Of a stretch of DNA of 64,000 nt, positions 26,394 through 33,907 are shown one piece after another. How positions within the stretch are numbered: position 1 is the stretch's first letter; each line of letters begins with the position of its first letter. The notes under the pieces were generated by a model. It was not told where the DNA came from, ran no database searches, and worked only from the letters and a program-made list of their open reading frames with translations. The DNA lies in contig NZ_JBFRGP010000001.1 in assembly GCF_052115385.1 (NCBI RefSeq), positions 372,001-436,000 of the forward strand, written 5' to 3'. Source of the stretch: Dyella_D sp052115385. GTDB taxonomy: Bacteria; Pseudomonadota; Gammaproteobacteria; Xanthomonadales; Rhodanobacteraceae. Both the position numbers and the translations under genes were made by a program.

Positions 26394-27656
26394 TCAGGGC
26401 TTCAGCGCACCCTTCAACGCCTGCGCATCACCATCGTTCTGCACCGGCGTCAGGTCCAGCAGCTGGGTCATCAGCGGATAGACGTCCACGTTGGAGATCG
26501 CCGGCAGCACCGTGCCCTGGCGGAACGCCGGGCCGCGCGCCACGAACAGCGCCTGCATGGTCGGATCGGCGTTGTCGTAGCCGTGTTCGCCCAGGCTCAG
26601 CTTGTCGCCTTTCTTGAGCCTCTTGGCCACGTAATCGGCGGTGGTCACGCGCCAGCCCACGTCGGCCAGGCACACCAGCTGCGGTACGCGCGGATTCTTG
26701 CCGTAGGCGAAGCGCGCGGGGATGCGCGTCTTGTCCCAGCACTGCATGTGCTGCTGGGTCTTTTCCAGTTTTGCTTCGATCTTGCCGAAGTCGTGGCCAG
26801 GCTTGGGATTGAAGCCGGCCAGCACGCCCATGCTCACCACCTGCAACTGGTTCAGCGGCACCAGCTTGTCGATCATCACGTTGTGCTTGGCGGGGACGGC
26901 GGCCATGCCGTGGTCGGACACCACGATCAGGTTGATGCGGTCGAGCAGGCCGCGCTGCTTCAGGCCGTCGACCAGACGGGCGAGCGCGCCGTCGACCTTG
27001 CCGATCGACTCGTTCACCTGCTTGGAATCCGGGCCGTAGCTGTGGCCGGCGTGGTCGACGTCGTCGAAGTACAGGGTGAGGAAGGTCGGGCGCTCGCCGG
27101 CCGGCAGGTCCAGCCAGCTCAGCACGGTGTCCACGCGCTGCTCCGGCGCCATCGCGCCGTCGAACGGCAGCCAATGATCCGGACGATAATCGTGGATCGC
27201 CGCCTCGCTGCCCGGCCAGAACATGGTCGCGGTCTTCATGCCCTGGCGGCCGGCGGTTTCCCAGATCGGCGTGGCCTGGGCCCACCAGCGGCCATCGGCG
27301 CCGGCCGCGCGGTTGCTCAGCGAGAACTCGCCCAGCTGCGGGTCGAACATGGTGTTGTTGACCATGCCGTGATGATCCGGGCGCAGGCCGGTGACGATGG
27401 TGTAGTGGTTCGGGAAGGTCAGCGACGGGAAGGAGGGCTGCATGGCCTGGGCGCGCACGCCCTGCTGGGCCAGCGCGGCCAGGGTCGGGCTCAGCCCGCG
27501 CTGGAGGTAGTCGGCGCGGAAGCCGTCGATCGAGATCAGCAGCAGCGGCAACGGCGCGGCTTTGACCACCGGGGCGGGCTTGGCCGGCGGACGGGTGGCA
27601 CACCCGGCGCTGAACGCGGCGAGGGAGCAGAACAGGAGGCGAAACAGGATTTTCAT
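26394..27656 (-). CDS. nucleotide pyrophosphatase/phosphodiesterase-like lipoprotein
   Basis: 420 residues of the alkaline-phosphatase superfamily (NPP type). The signal peptide has a lipobox (AAFSAGC, C19). Metal and catalytic residues visible: D44 (ISIDGFRADY), nucleophile T80 (FPSLTFPNHYTIVTG), the pair YFDDVDHAGHSYGPDS, SDHGMA and GEHGYDN. This is a complete two-zinc active site, as in Xanthomonas NPP, which hydrolyses nucleotide phosphodiesters in the periplasm. It diverges from the Q-rich secreted protein gene. Confidence 0.9.
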   Translation of the reverse strand: MKILFRLLFCSLAAFSAGCATRPPAKPAPVVKAAPLPLLLISIDGFRADYLQRGLSPTLAALAQQGVRAQAMQPSFPSLTFPNHYTIVTGLRPDHHGMVNNTMFDPQLGEFSLSNRAAGADGRWWAQATPIWETAGRQGMKTATMFWPGSEAAIHDYRPDHWLPFDGAMAPEQRVDTVLSWLDLPAGERPTFLTLYFDDVDHAGHSYGPDSKQVNESIGKVDGALARLVDGLKQRGLLDRINLIVVSDHGMAAVPAKHNVMIDKLVPLNQLQVVSMGVLAGFNPKPGHDFGKIEAKLEKTQQHMQCWDKTRIPARFAYGKNPRVPQLVCLADVGWRVTTADYVAKRLKKGDKLSLGEHGYDNADPTMQALFVARGPAFRQGTVLPAISNVDVYPLMTQLLDLTPVQNDGDAQALKGALKP

Positions 27657-27707
27657 GCGCGAGTCCCTACGATGTTCCAGGCAATCCCACCATCATCGCG
27701 CACTCGT

Positions 27708-28175
27708 ATGACCATTACATCTCTGTCCATACGCCGTCTCGCCGGTCTGGCCCTGCTGGTGCTGTGCGCGGTGCCCGCTGCCGGCCTGGCGCAACAGCAG
27801 CAGCGCCAGCAGGCGCAGCAGCCCAACTACAACGCCATCAACGCGCAGCAGGCGAACCAGCAGGCGATCCTGCAGGACAAGCTCAACACCAGCCAGATGC
27901 TGGAGCAGCAGCGCCAGCGCAACGCCGCCGCGATCCGCCAGCCGCTGTCGAACAACCCCGCCGCGACGCAGTCGCTGGACCTCTCCAACCAGGCCCAGCA
28001 GGACCGCTTCAATGCGCGCCAGCGCGATGCGGTGGACCAGTACCGCGCCGCTTCCTCCACCGCGCCGGTGCTGCTGCCGCAGCCGGCACGGTCGTCGACG
28101 CCGAAGAAGCCGCCGCCGTCCGCGCTGGACCAGCTCCATCCAAAGCCGTCCACGCAGAGCCCGCCGCAGCACTGA
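27708..28175 (+). CDS. Gln-rich secreted protein of unknown function
   Basis: I do not recognise a family. 155 residues: a signal peptide (RRLAGLALLVLCAVPAAGLA, cleavage before QQQ) and a low-complexity Gln/Asn/Ala-rich mature part (for example ANQQAILQDKLNTSQMLEQQ) that is probably a coiled coil around residues 40-75, then a Pro/Ser/Lys-rich tail. It starts at the ATG 27708; the frame is open far upstream, but that stretch is antisense to the phosphodiesterase gene. It converges with ogt, its stop being only 4 bases from the ogt stop. Confidence 0.65.
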   Translation: MTITSLSIRRLAGLALLVLCAVPAAGLAQQQQRQQAQQPNYNAINAQQANQQAILQDKLNTSQMLEQQRQRNAAAIRQPLSNNPAATQSLDLSNQAQQDRFNARQRDAVDQYRAASSTAPVLLPQPARSSTPKKPPPSALDQLHPKPSTQSPPQH

Positions 28176-28179
28176 AGCC

Positions 28180-28689
28180 CTACGGCAACGCGAACAGGTC
28201 GCCGTGCGCGATGCGGTCTTCCATCGACAGCAGGAAACGCTTGGTCGGCAGGCCACCGCCGAAGCCGGTGAGGCTGCCGTCGCTGCCGATCACGCGATGG
28301 CAGGGCAGGATAATCGGGATCGGATTGCGCCCGTTCGCCGCGCCCACCGCGCGCATCGCCGCGGGCTGGCCGATGCGCCGCGCCAGTTCGGCGTAGCTGA
28401 TCGTCACGCCATAGGGGATACGCCCCAGTTCCTCCCACACGGCGAGCTGGAACGGCGTGCCGATGGGATGCAGTTTCAGTTCGAAACGGGTGCGCTCGCC
28501 GGCGAAGTATTCCTCCAGCTGCCGGCGCGCCTGCGCCAGCGGTTTCGCGGCGGGAATCCATTCCGGCGCCGGCGACTTGCGGTGCTTGCCGGTCTCGAAC
28601 CACACCTCGCGCAGGCCTTGCGCATCGGCGACCAGGCGCAGTTGCCCGATCGGCGTGGGCAGTTCGTCGTACCAGATCGTCTCGCTCAT
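28180..28689 (-). CDS. ogt: methylated-DNA-[protein]-cysteine S-methyltransferase
   Basis: 169 residues. The active-site motif is ILPCHRVIG with acceptor C130, preceded by the helix-turn-helix-like segment PYGVTISYAELARRIG and the ANGRNP arginine-finger region. It repairs O6-methylguanine by irreversible self-alkylation. The ATG overlaps the stop of the Ada-AlkA fusion gene (ATGA), so both are translated together. It supplies the methyltransferase domain that the upstream Ada protein lacks. Confidence 0.93.
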   Translation of the reverse strand: MSETIWYDELPTPIGQLRLVADAQGLREVWFETGKHRKSPAPEWIPAAKPLAQARRQLEEYFAGERTRFELKLHPIGTPFQLAVWEELGRIPYGVTISYAELARRIGQPAAMRAVGAANGRNPIPIILPCHRVIGSDGSLTGFGGGLPTKRFLLSMEDRIAHGDLFALP

Positions 28690-30194
28690 GCGCTCTTTCC
28701 CGTGGCCTTGGCGCGCTCGGCCGCATCGGTGGCGGCGCGCCACAGGTGCATCACCGCATAGGCGCGCCAGGGGCGCCAGTCCTCGGCCAGCGCGGTGAGC
28801 GCCTTGGTGCTCAGTTCGGCGCCGTCGCCAGCAGCGACTCGGCGCAGGATCAGGTCGGCGGCGGGGAAGGCGTCCGGATGGCTCAGCGCGCGCATCGCCA
28901 TGTAATGCGCGGTCCATTCGCCGATGCCGGCCAGTTCCACCCAGCTCGCGACGAAGGCGTCCAGCGGCTGCTCGCTGCGGAAATCGATGCGCCCGTCCAG
29001 CAGCGCGCGCGCCACGCCCTGCACGGTGTTCGCGCGTGCCGAGGTGAGGCCGACTTCGCGCAGGTCGACGTCGACCAGCCGCTCCGGCCCCGGAAACAAG
29101 CGTTCCAGTCCCGGCGGAAGAATGCCCGTTGCCGGCGTGCCCCAGCGCTGCACGATGCGCGTGGCCAGCGTGCGCGCCGCCGCCACGCTCACCTGCTGGC
29201 CGAGGATCGCGCGCACCGCGATCTCGAAACCGTCCCAGCCGCCGGGAAGGCGCAAGCCGGGGCGGCGTTGATGCAGCGGTTTCAGCACGCCGCCCGCGCG
29301 CATCACCGCGCCGATCGCCAGCGGATCCGCATCGAGATCGAACATGCGCCGCAGCTTCGACACCACGCCGAGCATCCGCGCCGGTTGCGGACATTGCAGT
29401 TCCAGCCTGAGCGCATGTTCGCCGTGCGGCCATGCGCTCAGGCGCAGCCAGCCGGGCGCATCCGCCGGGCCGAACACGCGCGCGTAACTGTGCGCGTCCA
29501 CCTGCTCAACGCCCGGCAGCGCGCGCGTGCGCAGGAAGCCGAGGATCGCCTCGAAGTCGTACGGCGGCCGGTAATTCAGGCGCAGCACCAGTCCGCCGTC
29601 CGCCGCCTTGGCCGGATGGCGGCGCAGCTCGCGCGGCGGCATCCGGTTCGCCTGCTGGAACGCCGCGTTGAAGCGCCGCAGGCTGCGGAAACCGGAGGCG
29701 AGCGCCACGTCGGTGACCGGCAGGTCGGTCTCGGTCAGCAACTGCTTGGCGAACAGCAGGCGGCGCGTGGTGTGCACGCTGATCGGCGGCGCGCCCAGGC
29801 GTTCGACGAACACCCGGCGCAACTGGCGCGCGCCGAGCCCTAGGCGCTGCGCCATCTCTTCCAGCGAGTCGTTCTCGAGCACGCCCTGTTCCATCAGCTT
29901 CAGCGCGCGCGCGATCACATGGTCGCCGCGCTGCCAGCCGTCATTGCCCGGCGCCAGCTCCGGCCGGCAGCGCAGGCAGGGGCGGAAGCCCGCGGCTTCG
30001 GCAGCCGCTGCCGTGGCGTAGTAGCGCACGTTCTCCACTTTCGGCGACGGTGCCGGGCAGACCGGGCGGCAGTAGATGCGGGTGCTGGTGACGGCGGTGA
30101 AGAACAGGCCGTCGAAGCGCGCGTCGCGGCTGAGACGGGCTTGCTCGCAAAGGCGGTCGGGGAGGGGCGCGTGGGGGGCGGGGACGGTGGCCAT
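28686..30194 (-). CDS. Ada-type regulator fused to AlkA DNA glycosylase
   Basis: 502 residues. The N-terminal Ada zinc domain has the four cysteines C42, C46 (YCRPVC), C73 and C76 (CLRC); C42 is the expected methyl-phosphotriester acceptor. An AraC-type helix-turn-helix follows (about 90-190, GARQLRRVFVERLGAPP, DVALASGFRSLRRFNAAF). The C-terminal AlkA part (about 200-495) has the HhH segment VELAGIGEWTAHYMAMRAL and catalytic aspartate in AFPAADLILRR. Methylation of the N-terminal domain would activate the operon, while the glycosylase removes 3-methyladenine. The usual C-terminal Ogt domain of E. coli Ada is absent and encoded by the next gene. Confidence 0.92.
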   Translation of the reverse strand: MATVPAPHAPLPDRLCEQARLSRDARFDGLFFTAVTSTRIYCRPVCPAPSPKVENVRYYATAAAAEAAGFRPCLRCRPELAPGNDGWQRGDHVIARALKLMEQGVLENDSLEEMAQRLGLGARQLRRVFVERLGAPPISVHTTRRLLFAKQLLTETDLPVTDVALASGFRSLRRFNAAFQQANRMPPRELRRHPAKAADGGLVLRLNYRPPYDFEAILGFLRTRALPGVEQVDAHSYARVFGPADAPGWLRLSAWPHGEHALRLELQCPQPARMLGVVSKLRRMFDLDADPLAIGAVMRAGGVLKPLHQRRPGLRLPGGWDGFEIAVRAILGQQVSVAAARTLATRIVQRWGTPATGILPPGLERLFPGPERLVDVDLREVGLTSARANTVQGVARALLDGRIDFRSEQPLDAFVASWVELAGIGEWTAHYMAMRALSHPDAFPAADLILRRVAAGDGAELSTKALTALAEDWRPWRAYAVMHLWRAATDAAERAKATGKSA

Positions 30195-30263
30195 GCAGCA
30201 AGGCTAGCACCGGGCGCCACGGGCGACTCGCCGTTTTCGGACATCAATAGGGGCGGCTCCCCG

Positions 30264-30347
30264 GTAGGTTGGGGTGAGCGCAGCGAACCCCAACGTGATC
30301 CTCCGGTGAGAGGCTTGTTGGGGTTCGCTGCGCTCACCCCAACCTAC
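30264..30347. repeat. inverted REP pair 3 (class A)
   Basis: Both arms keep the GTAG head; each is a GTTGGGG/CCCCAAC hairpin with a GAGCGCAGCGA centre, facing each other over about 20 bases. It lies between the start of the Ada-AlkA gene and the end of the hypothetical gene upstream of it on the same strand. Confidence 0.9.
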
Positions 30348-30370
30348 GCCGTGGCGTGTGCTGTGGAGTG

Positions 30371-30946
30371 CTACTTCACCGGCGCCATCAAATGCTGGTA
30401 CGGCGTCCCCGCCCACATCACATACGGCACCGACGTATCCGGATCCGCGCCTTTCGGATACGCGTCGTAGAACGCTGCATCCGCGCCGACCACCATGATG
30501 TGCGGGCCGGTCTTGACCCAGTGGTTGCTCGCGTCGGGTTTCGTCGCGTACGGATCGGTGTTGCTCGCATCCGTGCCGCCCGAAAGCATGTACATCACGC
30601 CCAGCTTGCCGGTCGGCGGCGGCTTGTGGCTCATCCAGGCCTGCGCCCATTCCATCGCGTTCTTGTCCATGCACATCGGGTCCGGCCCGGGGGTTTCCGG
30701 GTTGTCCGGCATGCAGGTGAAATCGTTGCTGCCTTTGCGCAGCGTGCGCGCGGTGCCGTCCGCATTCATCGCAATGATGGTCGCACCCTTGGCGACGCCG
30801 GCCGGCGCGGCGCGCATCGCGCTGGCGATCAGTTGCGCATCGCTCGGCGCTTTCTTCGCCGCGGTCTTGTCCGCCGCGGCTGCGCTGGTGGCCATCAGCA
30901 GGCTGACGATCAGCGCCGCGAGGTAAGTCGTACGTGTCGCGTACAT
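30371..30946 (-). CDS. conserved secreted protein of unknown function
   Basis: 191 residues with a signal peptide (TYLAALIVSLLMATSAAAA-DKT). The mature protein has no domain I can name. Visible segments are ATIIAMNADGTARTLRKGSN, a short Cys/Met cluster (FTCMPDNPETPGPDPMCMDK), and HIMVVGADAAFYDAYPKG near the end. GGGAGG lies 5-6 bases before the ATG at 30946. It diverges from hutU over 188 bases. Confidence 0.7.
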   Translation of the reverse strand: MYATRTTYLAALIVSLLMATSAAAADKTAAKKAPSDAQLIASAMRAAPAGVAKGATIIAMNADGTARTLRKGSNDFTCMPDNPETPGPDPMCMDKNAMEWAQAWMSHKPPPTGKLGVMYMLSGGTDASNTDPYATKPDASNHWVKTGPHIMVVGADAAFYDAYPKGADPDTSVPYVMWAGTPYQHLMAPVK

Positions 30947-31073
30947 GGAAGCCTCCCGTTCGAACCTCGACGGTGGCCAGTGCCCGGATTCCCCTGTGCA
31001 AAAGTCTGGCCCCGCCCCGGGAGTGCGGCAATCAGCCAAAAGGACGGTGCGGCGCGGTTTTGCCGCAGTGCAG

Positions 31074-31103
31074 TTGGCGGCGGCGAAAACCCGCGCCCAT
31101 AAT
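31074..31103 (+). promoter_or_regulatory. sigma-70-like promoter for hutU
   Basis: TTGGCG (31074-31079) and CATAAT (31098-31103) are separated by 18 bases and lie 31 bases before the hutU start codon. Just upstream is a small hairpin (TGCGGCG with GCCGCA), a possible regulator site. Confidence 0.45.
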
Positions 31104-31134
31104 TGCGATTTCCCCCCGCAGGTCAGGATTTCCC

Positions 31135-32805
31135 ATGAATGCCCCGACGCGTATCGACACCACCCGCACCATCCGCGCGCCACGCGGCAGCGAGCTGAGC
31201 TGCAAGAGCTGGCTCACCGAGGCGCCCTTCCGCATGCTGCAGAACAACCTCGATCCGGAGGTGGCGGAAAATCCGGCGGAACTGGTGGTGTACGGCGGCA
31301 TCGGCCGCGCCGCGCGCAACTGGGAATGCTTCGACGCGATCCTGCGCGCGCTGCGCGAACTGAACGACGACGAGACCCTGCTGATCCAGTCCGGCAAGCC
31401 GGTCGGTGTGTTCCCCAGCCACCCGGACGCGCCGCGCGTGCTGCTGGCCAATTCCAACCTGGTGCCGGCCTGGGCGAACTGGGAGCACTTCAACGAGCTC
31501 GATAAGAAGGGCTTGATGATGTACGGCCAGATGACGGCCGGCTCGTGGATCTATATCGGCTCGCAGGGCATCGTGCAGGGCACCTACGAGACCTTCGTCG
31601 AGATGGGCCGCCAGCACTTCGGCGGCAGCCTCAAGGGCAAGTGGATCCTCACCGCCGGCCTCGGCGGCATGGGCGGCGCGCAGCCGCTGGCGGCCTCGCT
31701 GGCCGGCGCCTGCTCGCTGAATATCGAATGCCAGCAGAGCCGCATCGATTTCCGCCTGAAGACCCGCTACGTGGACGAGCAGGCCACCGACCTGGACGAC
31801 GCGCTGGCACGCATCGCCAAGTACACCGCGGCCGGCGCAGCGAAGTCGATCGCGCTGCTGGGCAACGCCGCCGACGTGCTGCCGGAACTGGTGCGCCGCG
31901 GCGTCAAGCCCGACGCGGTGACCGACCAGACCAGCGCGCACGACCCGGTCAACGGTTATCTGCCCAGCGGCTGGACGGTGGAGCAGTGGTTCGAGCGCCG
32001 CAAGAGCGACCCGGCCGGCACCGCCAAGGCCGCCAAGCACTCCATGCGCACGCATGTCGAGGCGATGCTGGCGTTCCAGCGCCTGGGCGTTGCCACCTTC
32101 GATTACGGCAACAACATCCGCCAGATGGCCAAGGACGAGGGCTGCGCGGACGCGTTCGAATTCCCCGGCTTCGTGCCGGCCTATGTGCGCCCGCTGTTCT
32201 GCCGCGGCGTGGGTCCGTTCCGCTGGGTGGCGCTGTCCGGCGACCCGGAAGACATCTACAAGACCGACGCCAAGGTGAAGGAGCTGATCCCCGACGATCC
32301 GCACCTGCACCGCTGGCTGGACATGGCGCGCGAGCGCATCAGCTTCCAGGGCCTGCCGGCGCGCATCTGCTGGGTGGGCCTGGGCCTGCGCCACAAGCTG
32401 GGCCTGGCCTTCAACGAGATGGTGCGCAACGGCGAGCTGAAGGCGCCGGTGGTGATCGGCCGCGATCACCTGGATTCCGGCTCGGTGGCCAGCCCCAACC
32501 GCGAGACCGAGGCGATGCAGGACGGCAGCGACGCCGTGTCCGATTGGCCGCTGCTCAACGCCATGCTCAACGTGGCCGGCGGCGCCACCTGGGTCTCGCT
32601 GCATCACGGCGGCGGCGTGGGCATGGGCTATTCGCAGCATTCCGGCGTGGTGATCGTGTGCGACGGCAGCGCGGCGGCGGACCAGCGCCTGGCGCGCGTG
32701 CTGTGGAACGATCCGGGCACCGGCGTGATGCGCCACGCGGATGCCGGCTACGACATCGCCGTGCAGTGCGCGAAGGAGCAGGGGCTGAAGCTGCCGATGC
32801 TGTAA
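31135..32805 (+). CDS. hutU: urocanate hydratase
   Basis: 556 residues, the family's usual length. Characteristic blocks: LVVYGGIGRAARNW, LLIQSGKPVGVF, the NAD-binding GLGGMGGAQPLAASLAGA, DYGNNIRQMAKDEG, the active-site cysteine region AYVRPLFCRGVGPFRWVALS and GRDHLDSGSVASPNRETE. It hydrates urocanate to 4-imidazolone-5-propanoate, the HutI substrate. AGGA lies 7 bases before the ATG. It has its own promoter-like sequence and terminator, so it is probably a single-gene transcript rather than part of a hutUHIG operon. Confidence 0.96.
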   Translation: MNAPTRIDTTRTIRAPRGSELSCKSWLTEAPFRMLQNNLDPEVAENPAELVVYGGIGRAARNWECFDAILRALRELNDDETLLIQSGKPVGVFPSHPDAPRVLLANSNLVPAWANWEHFNELDKKGLMMYGQMTAGSWIYIGSQGIVQGTYETFVEMGRQHFGGSLKGKWILTAGLGGMGGAQPLAASLAGACSLNIECQQSRIDFRLKTRYVDEQATDLDDALARIAKYTAAGAAKSIALLGNAADVLPELVRRGVKPDAVTDQTSAHDPVNGYLPSGWTVEQWFERRKSDPAGTAKAAKHSMRTHVEAMLAFQRLGVATFDYGNNIRQMAKDEGCADAFEFPGFVPAYVRPLFCRGVGPFRWVALSGDPEDIYKTDAKVKELIPDDPHLHRWLDMARERISFQGLPARICWVGLGLRHKLGLAFNEMVRNGELKAPVVIGRDHLDSGSVASPNRETEAMQDGSDAVSDWPLLNAMLNVAGGATWVSLHHGGGVGMGYSQHSGVVIVCDGSAAADQRLARVLWNDPGTGVMRHADAGYDIAVQCAKEQGLKLPML

Positions 32806-32830
32806 GGCGGCATCGCCCTGCGCTGACCCG

Positions 32831-32857
32831 AAACGCCCTCCTTGCCGGGGGCGTTTT
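32831..32857 (+). terminator. rho-independent terminator of hutU
   Basis: AAACGCCC (32831-32838) pairs with GGGCGTTT (32849-32856) around a 10-base loop and runs into TTTT. It lies 26 bases after the hutU stop. Confidence 0.75.
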
Positions 32858-33063
32858 GCTTGCCGGCGCCCAGGCACGGACTCGCGCTACGGTACGCCTC
32901 CCGCGGGGGCGGATGGGGCGGCCGATGGCACTACCCCGAAGAGCCGGACACTTTTCGATGTCCTGCCACCTCCACTCCGAAGAATATGTGATCTCCGGCA
33001 CCTTTCTGGCGCCGGGGTGTCGGCCGTTCGGCTGACGCCAGTCAAAACACTGGAGATCGCATC

Positions 33064-33837
33064 ATGTCTACGCAATTTGAACGCACCGGCGCACTGATGG
33101 AGCTGAGCAGCTATCCGAGCTGGGCACAGGACATCATCCACGCCGCCGAGGAAACCAGGCGCAGGGTGGTCGGCCACGAAATATGGGAGCTGATGATGAA
33201 CAGTCGTCTTCACGCGGCCTCCACACGGGATTTCATGGTCGGCATCTGGCCCGTCATCGAGCGCTTCCCGGCCTACATGGCGCTCAGCCTGCTGAAGACG
33301 CAGTACGGCCGCACCCAGGGCGACAACCTGGCCAGGCGCTGGCTGGTGCGCAACATCCGCGTCGAGCAGAACCACGCCGAGTACTGGCTGGACTGGGCCG
33401 AAGCCGCGGGCATCAGCCGCGACGAGGTCCTGCACGGGTTACCGCCCCATGGCACCGGAGCCTTGCCCGACTGGTGCGAACAGGTAAGCACCAAGGCCTC
33501 TCTGGCCGCCGGCATGATCGCCACCAATTACGCGGTGGAAGGAGCGACCGGGGAATGGTCGCAGAAGGTGTTCGAAAGTCCGTACAAGGAGACCTTTGCG
33601 GCCGAAACCCGGGGCAAGGGCTTGCGTTGGCTCCAGCTTCACGCAGCCTACGATGATACTCATCCTTGGGAGGCGCTCGAAATTGTGTGTACGCTAATGG
33701 GGACGGCGCCGACGCCGGCCGAGGTGGCGTATCTGGGGGAATGCGTGCGACGCAGCTACGTCAGCATGCAGATCACCTTGGACCGCTGCCTGGACGTGCG
33801 CCAGGATCCGTGGTCGGTCAGTGAAGCCGCAGCCTGA
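33064..33837 (+). CDS. heme-oxygenase-fold protein (TenA/PqqC-like, possibly diiron)
   Basis: 257 residues, all predicted helix, of the TenA/PqqC/iron-containing-redox-enzyme fold. An E-x-x-H motif (E101, H104 in VRVEQNHAEYWLDW, context IRVEQNHAEY) and later acidic residues (NYAVEG, and YDDTHPWEALE) could form a metal site, as in heme-oxygenase-like diiron oxygenases. TenA proper would show a conserved Cys near the C-terminus, which I do not see in place. No thiamine, PQQ or folate genes are adjacent, so the substrate is unknown. It stands alone, with 226 bases upstream after the hutU terminator. Confidence 0.7.
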   Translation: MSTQFERTGALMELSSYPSWAQDIIHAAEETRRRVVGHEIWELMMNSRLHAASTRDFMVGIWPVIERFPAYMALSLLKTQYGRTQGDNLARRWLVRNIRVEQNHAEYWLDWAEAAGISRDEVLHGLPPHGTGALPDWCEQVSTKASLAAGMIATNYAVEGATGEWSQKVFESPYKETFAAETRGKGLRWLQLHAAYDDTHPWEALEIVCTLMGTAPTPAEVAYLGECVRRSYVSMQITLDRCLDVRQDPWSVSEAAA

Positions 33838-33907
33838 CGCAACGCGTTTGCCGGGCAGGACGCATCGCAGGCAGTGGATGTCGGCTTGAATGAGGACACG
33901 GGACGCT

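Noticed and set aside
32958..33035. 25-codon frame upstream of the heme-oxygenase-fold gene (begins MSCHLHSEEYVISG)
   Set aside because: It resembles a cupin fragment slightly, but it is too short and has no clear ribosome-binding site; it may be a remnant or leader, without support.
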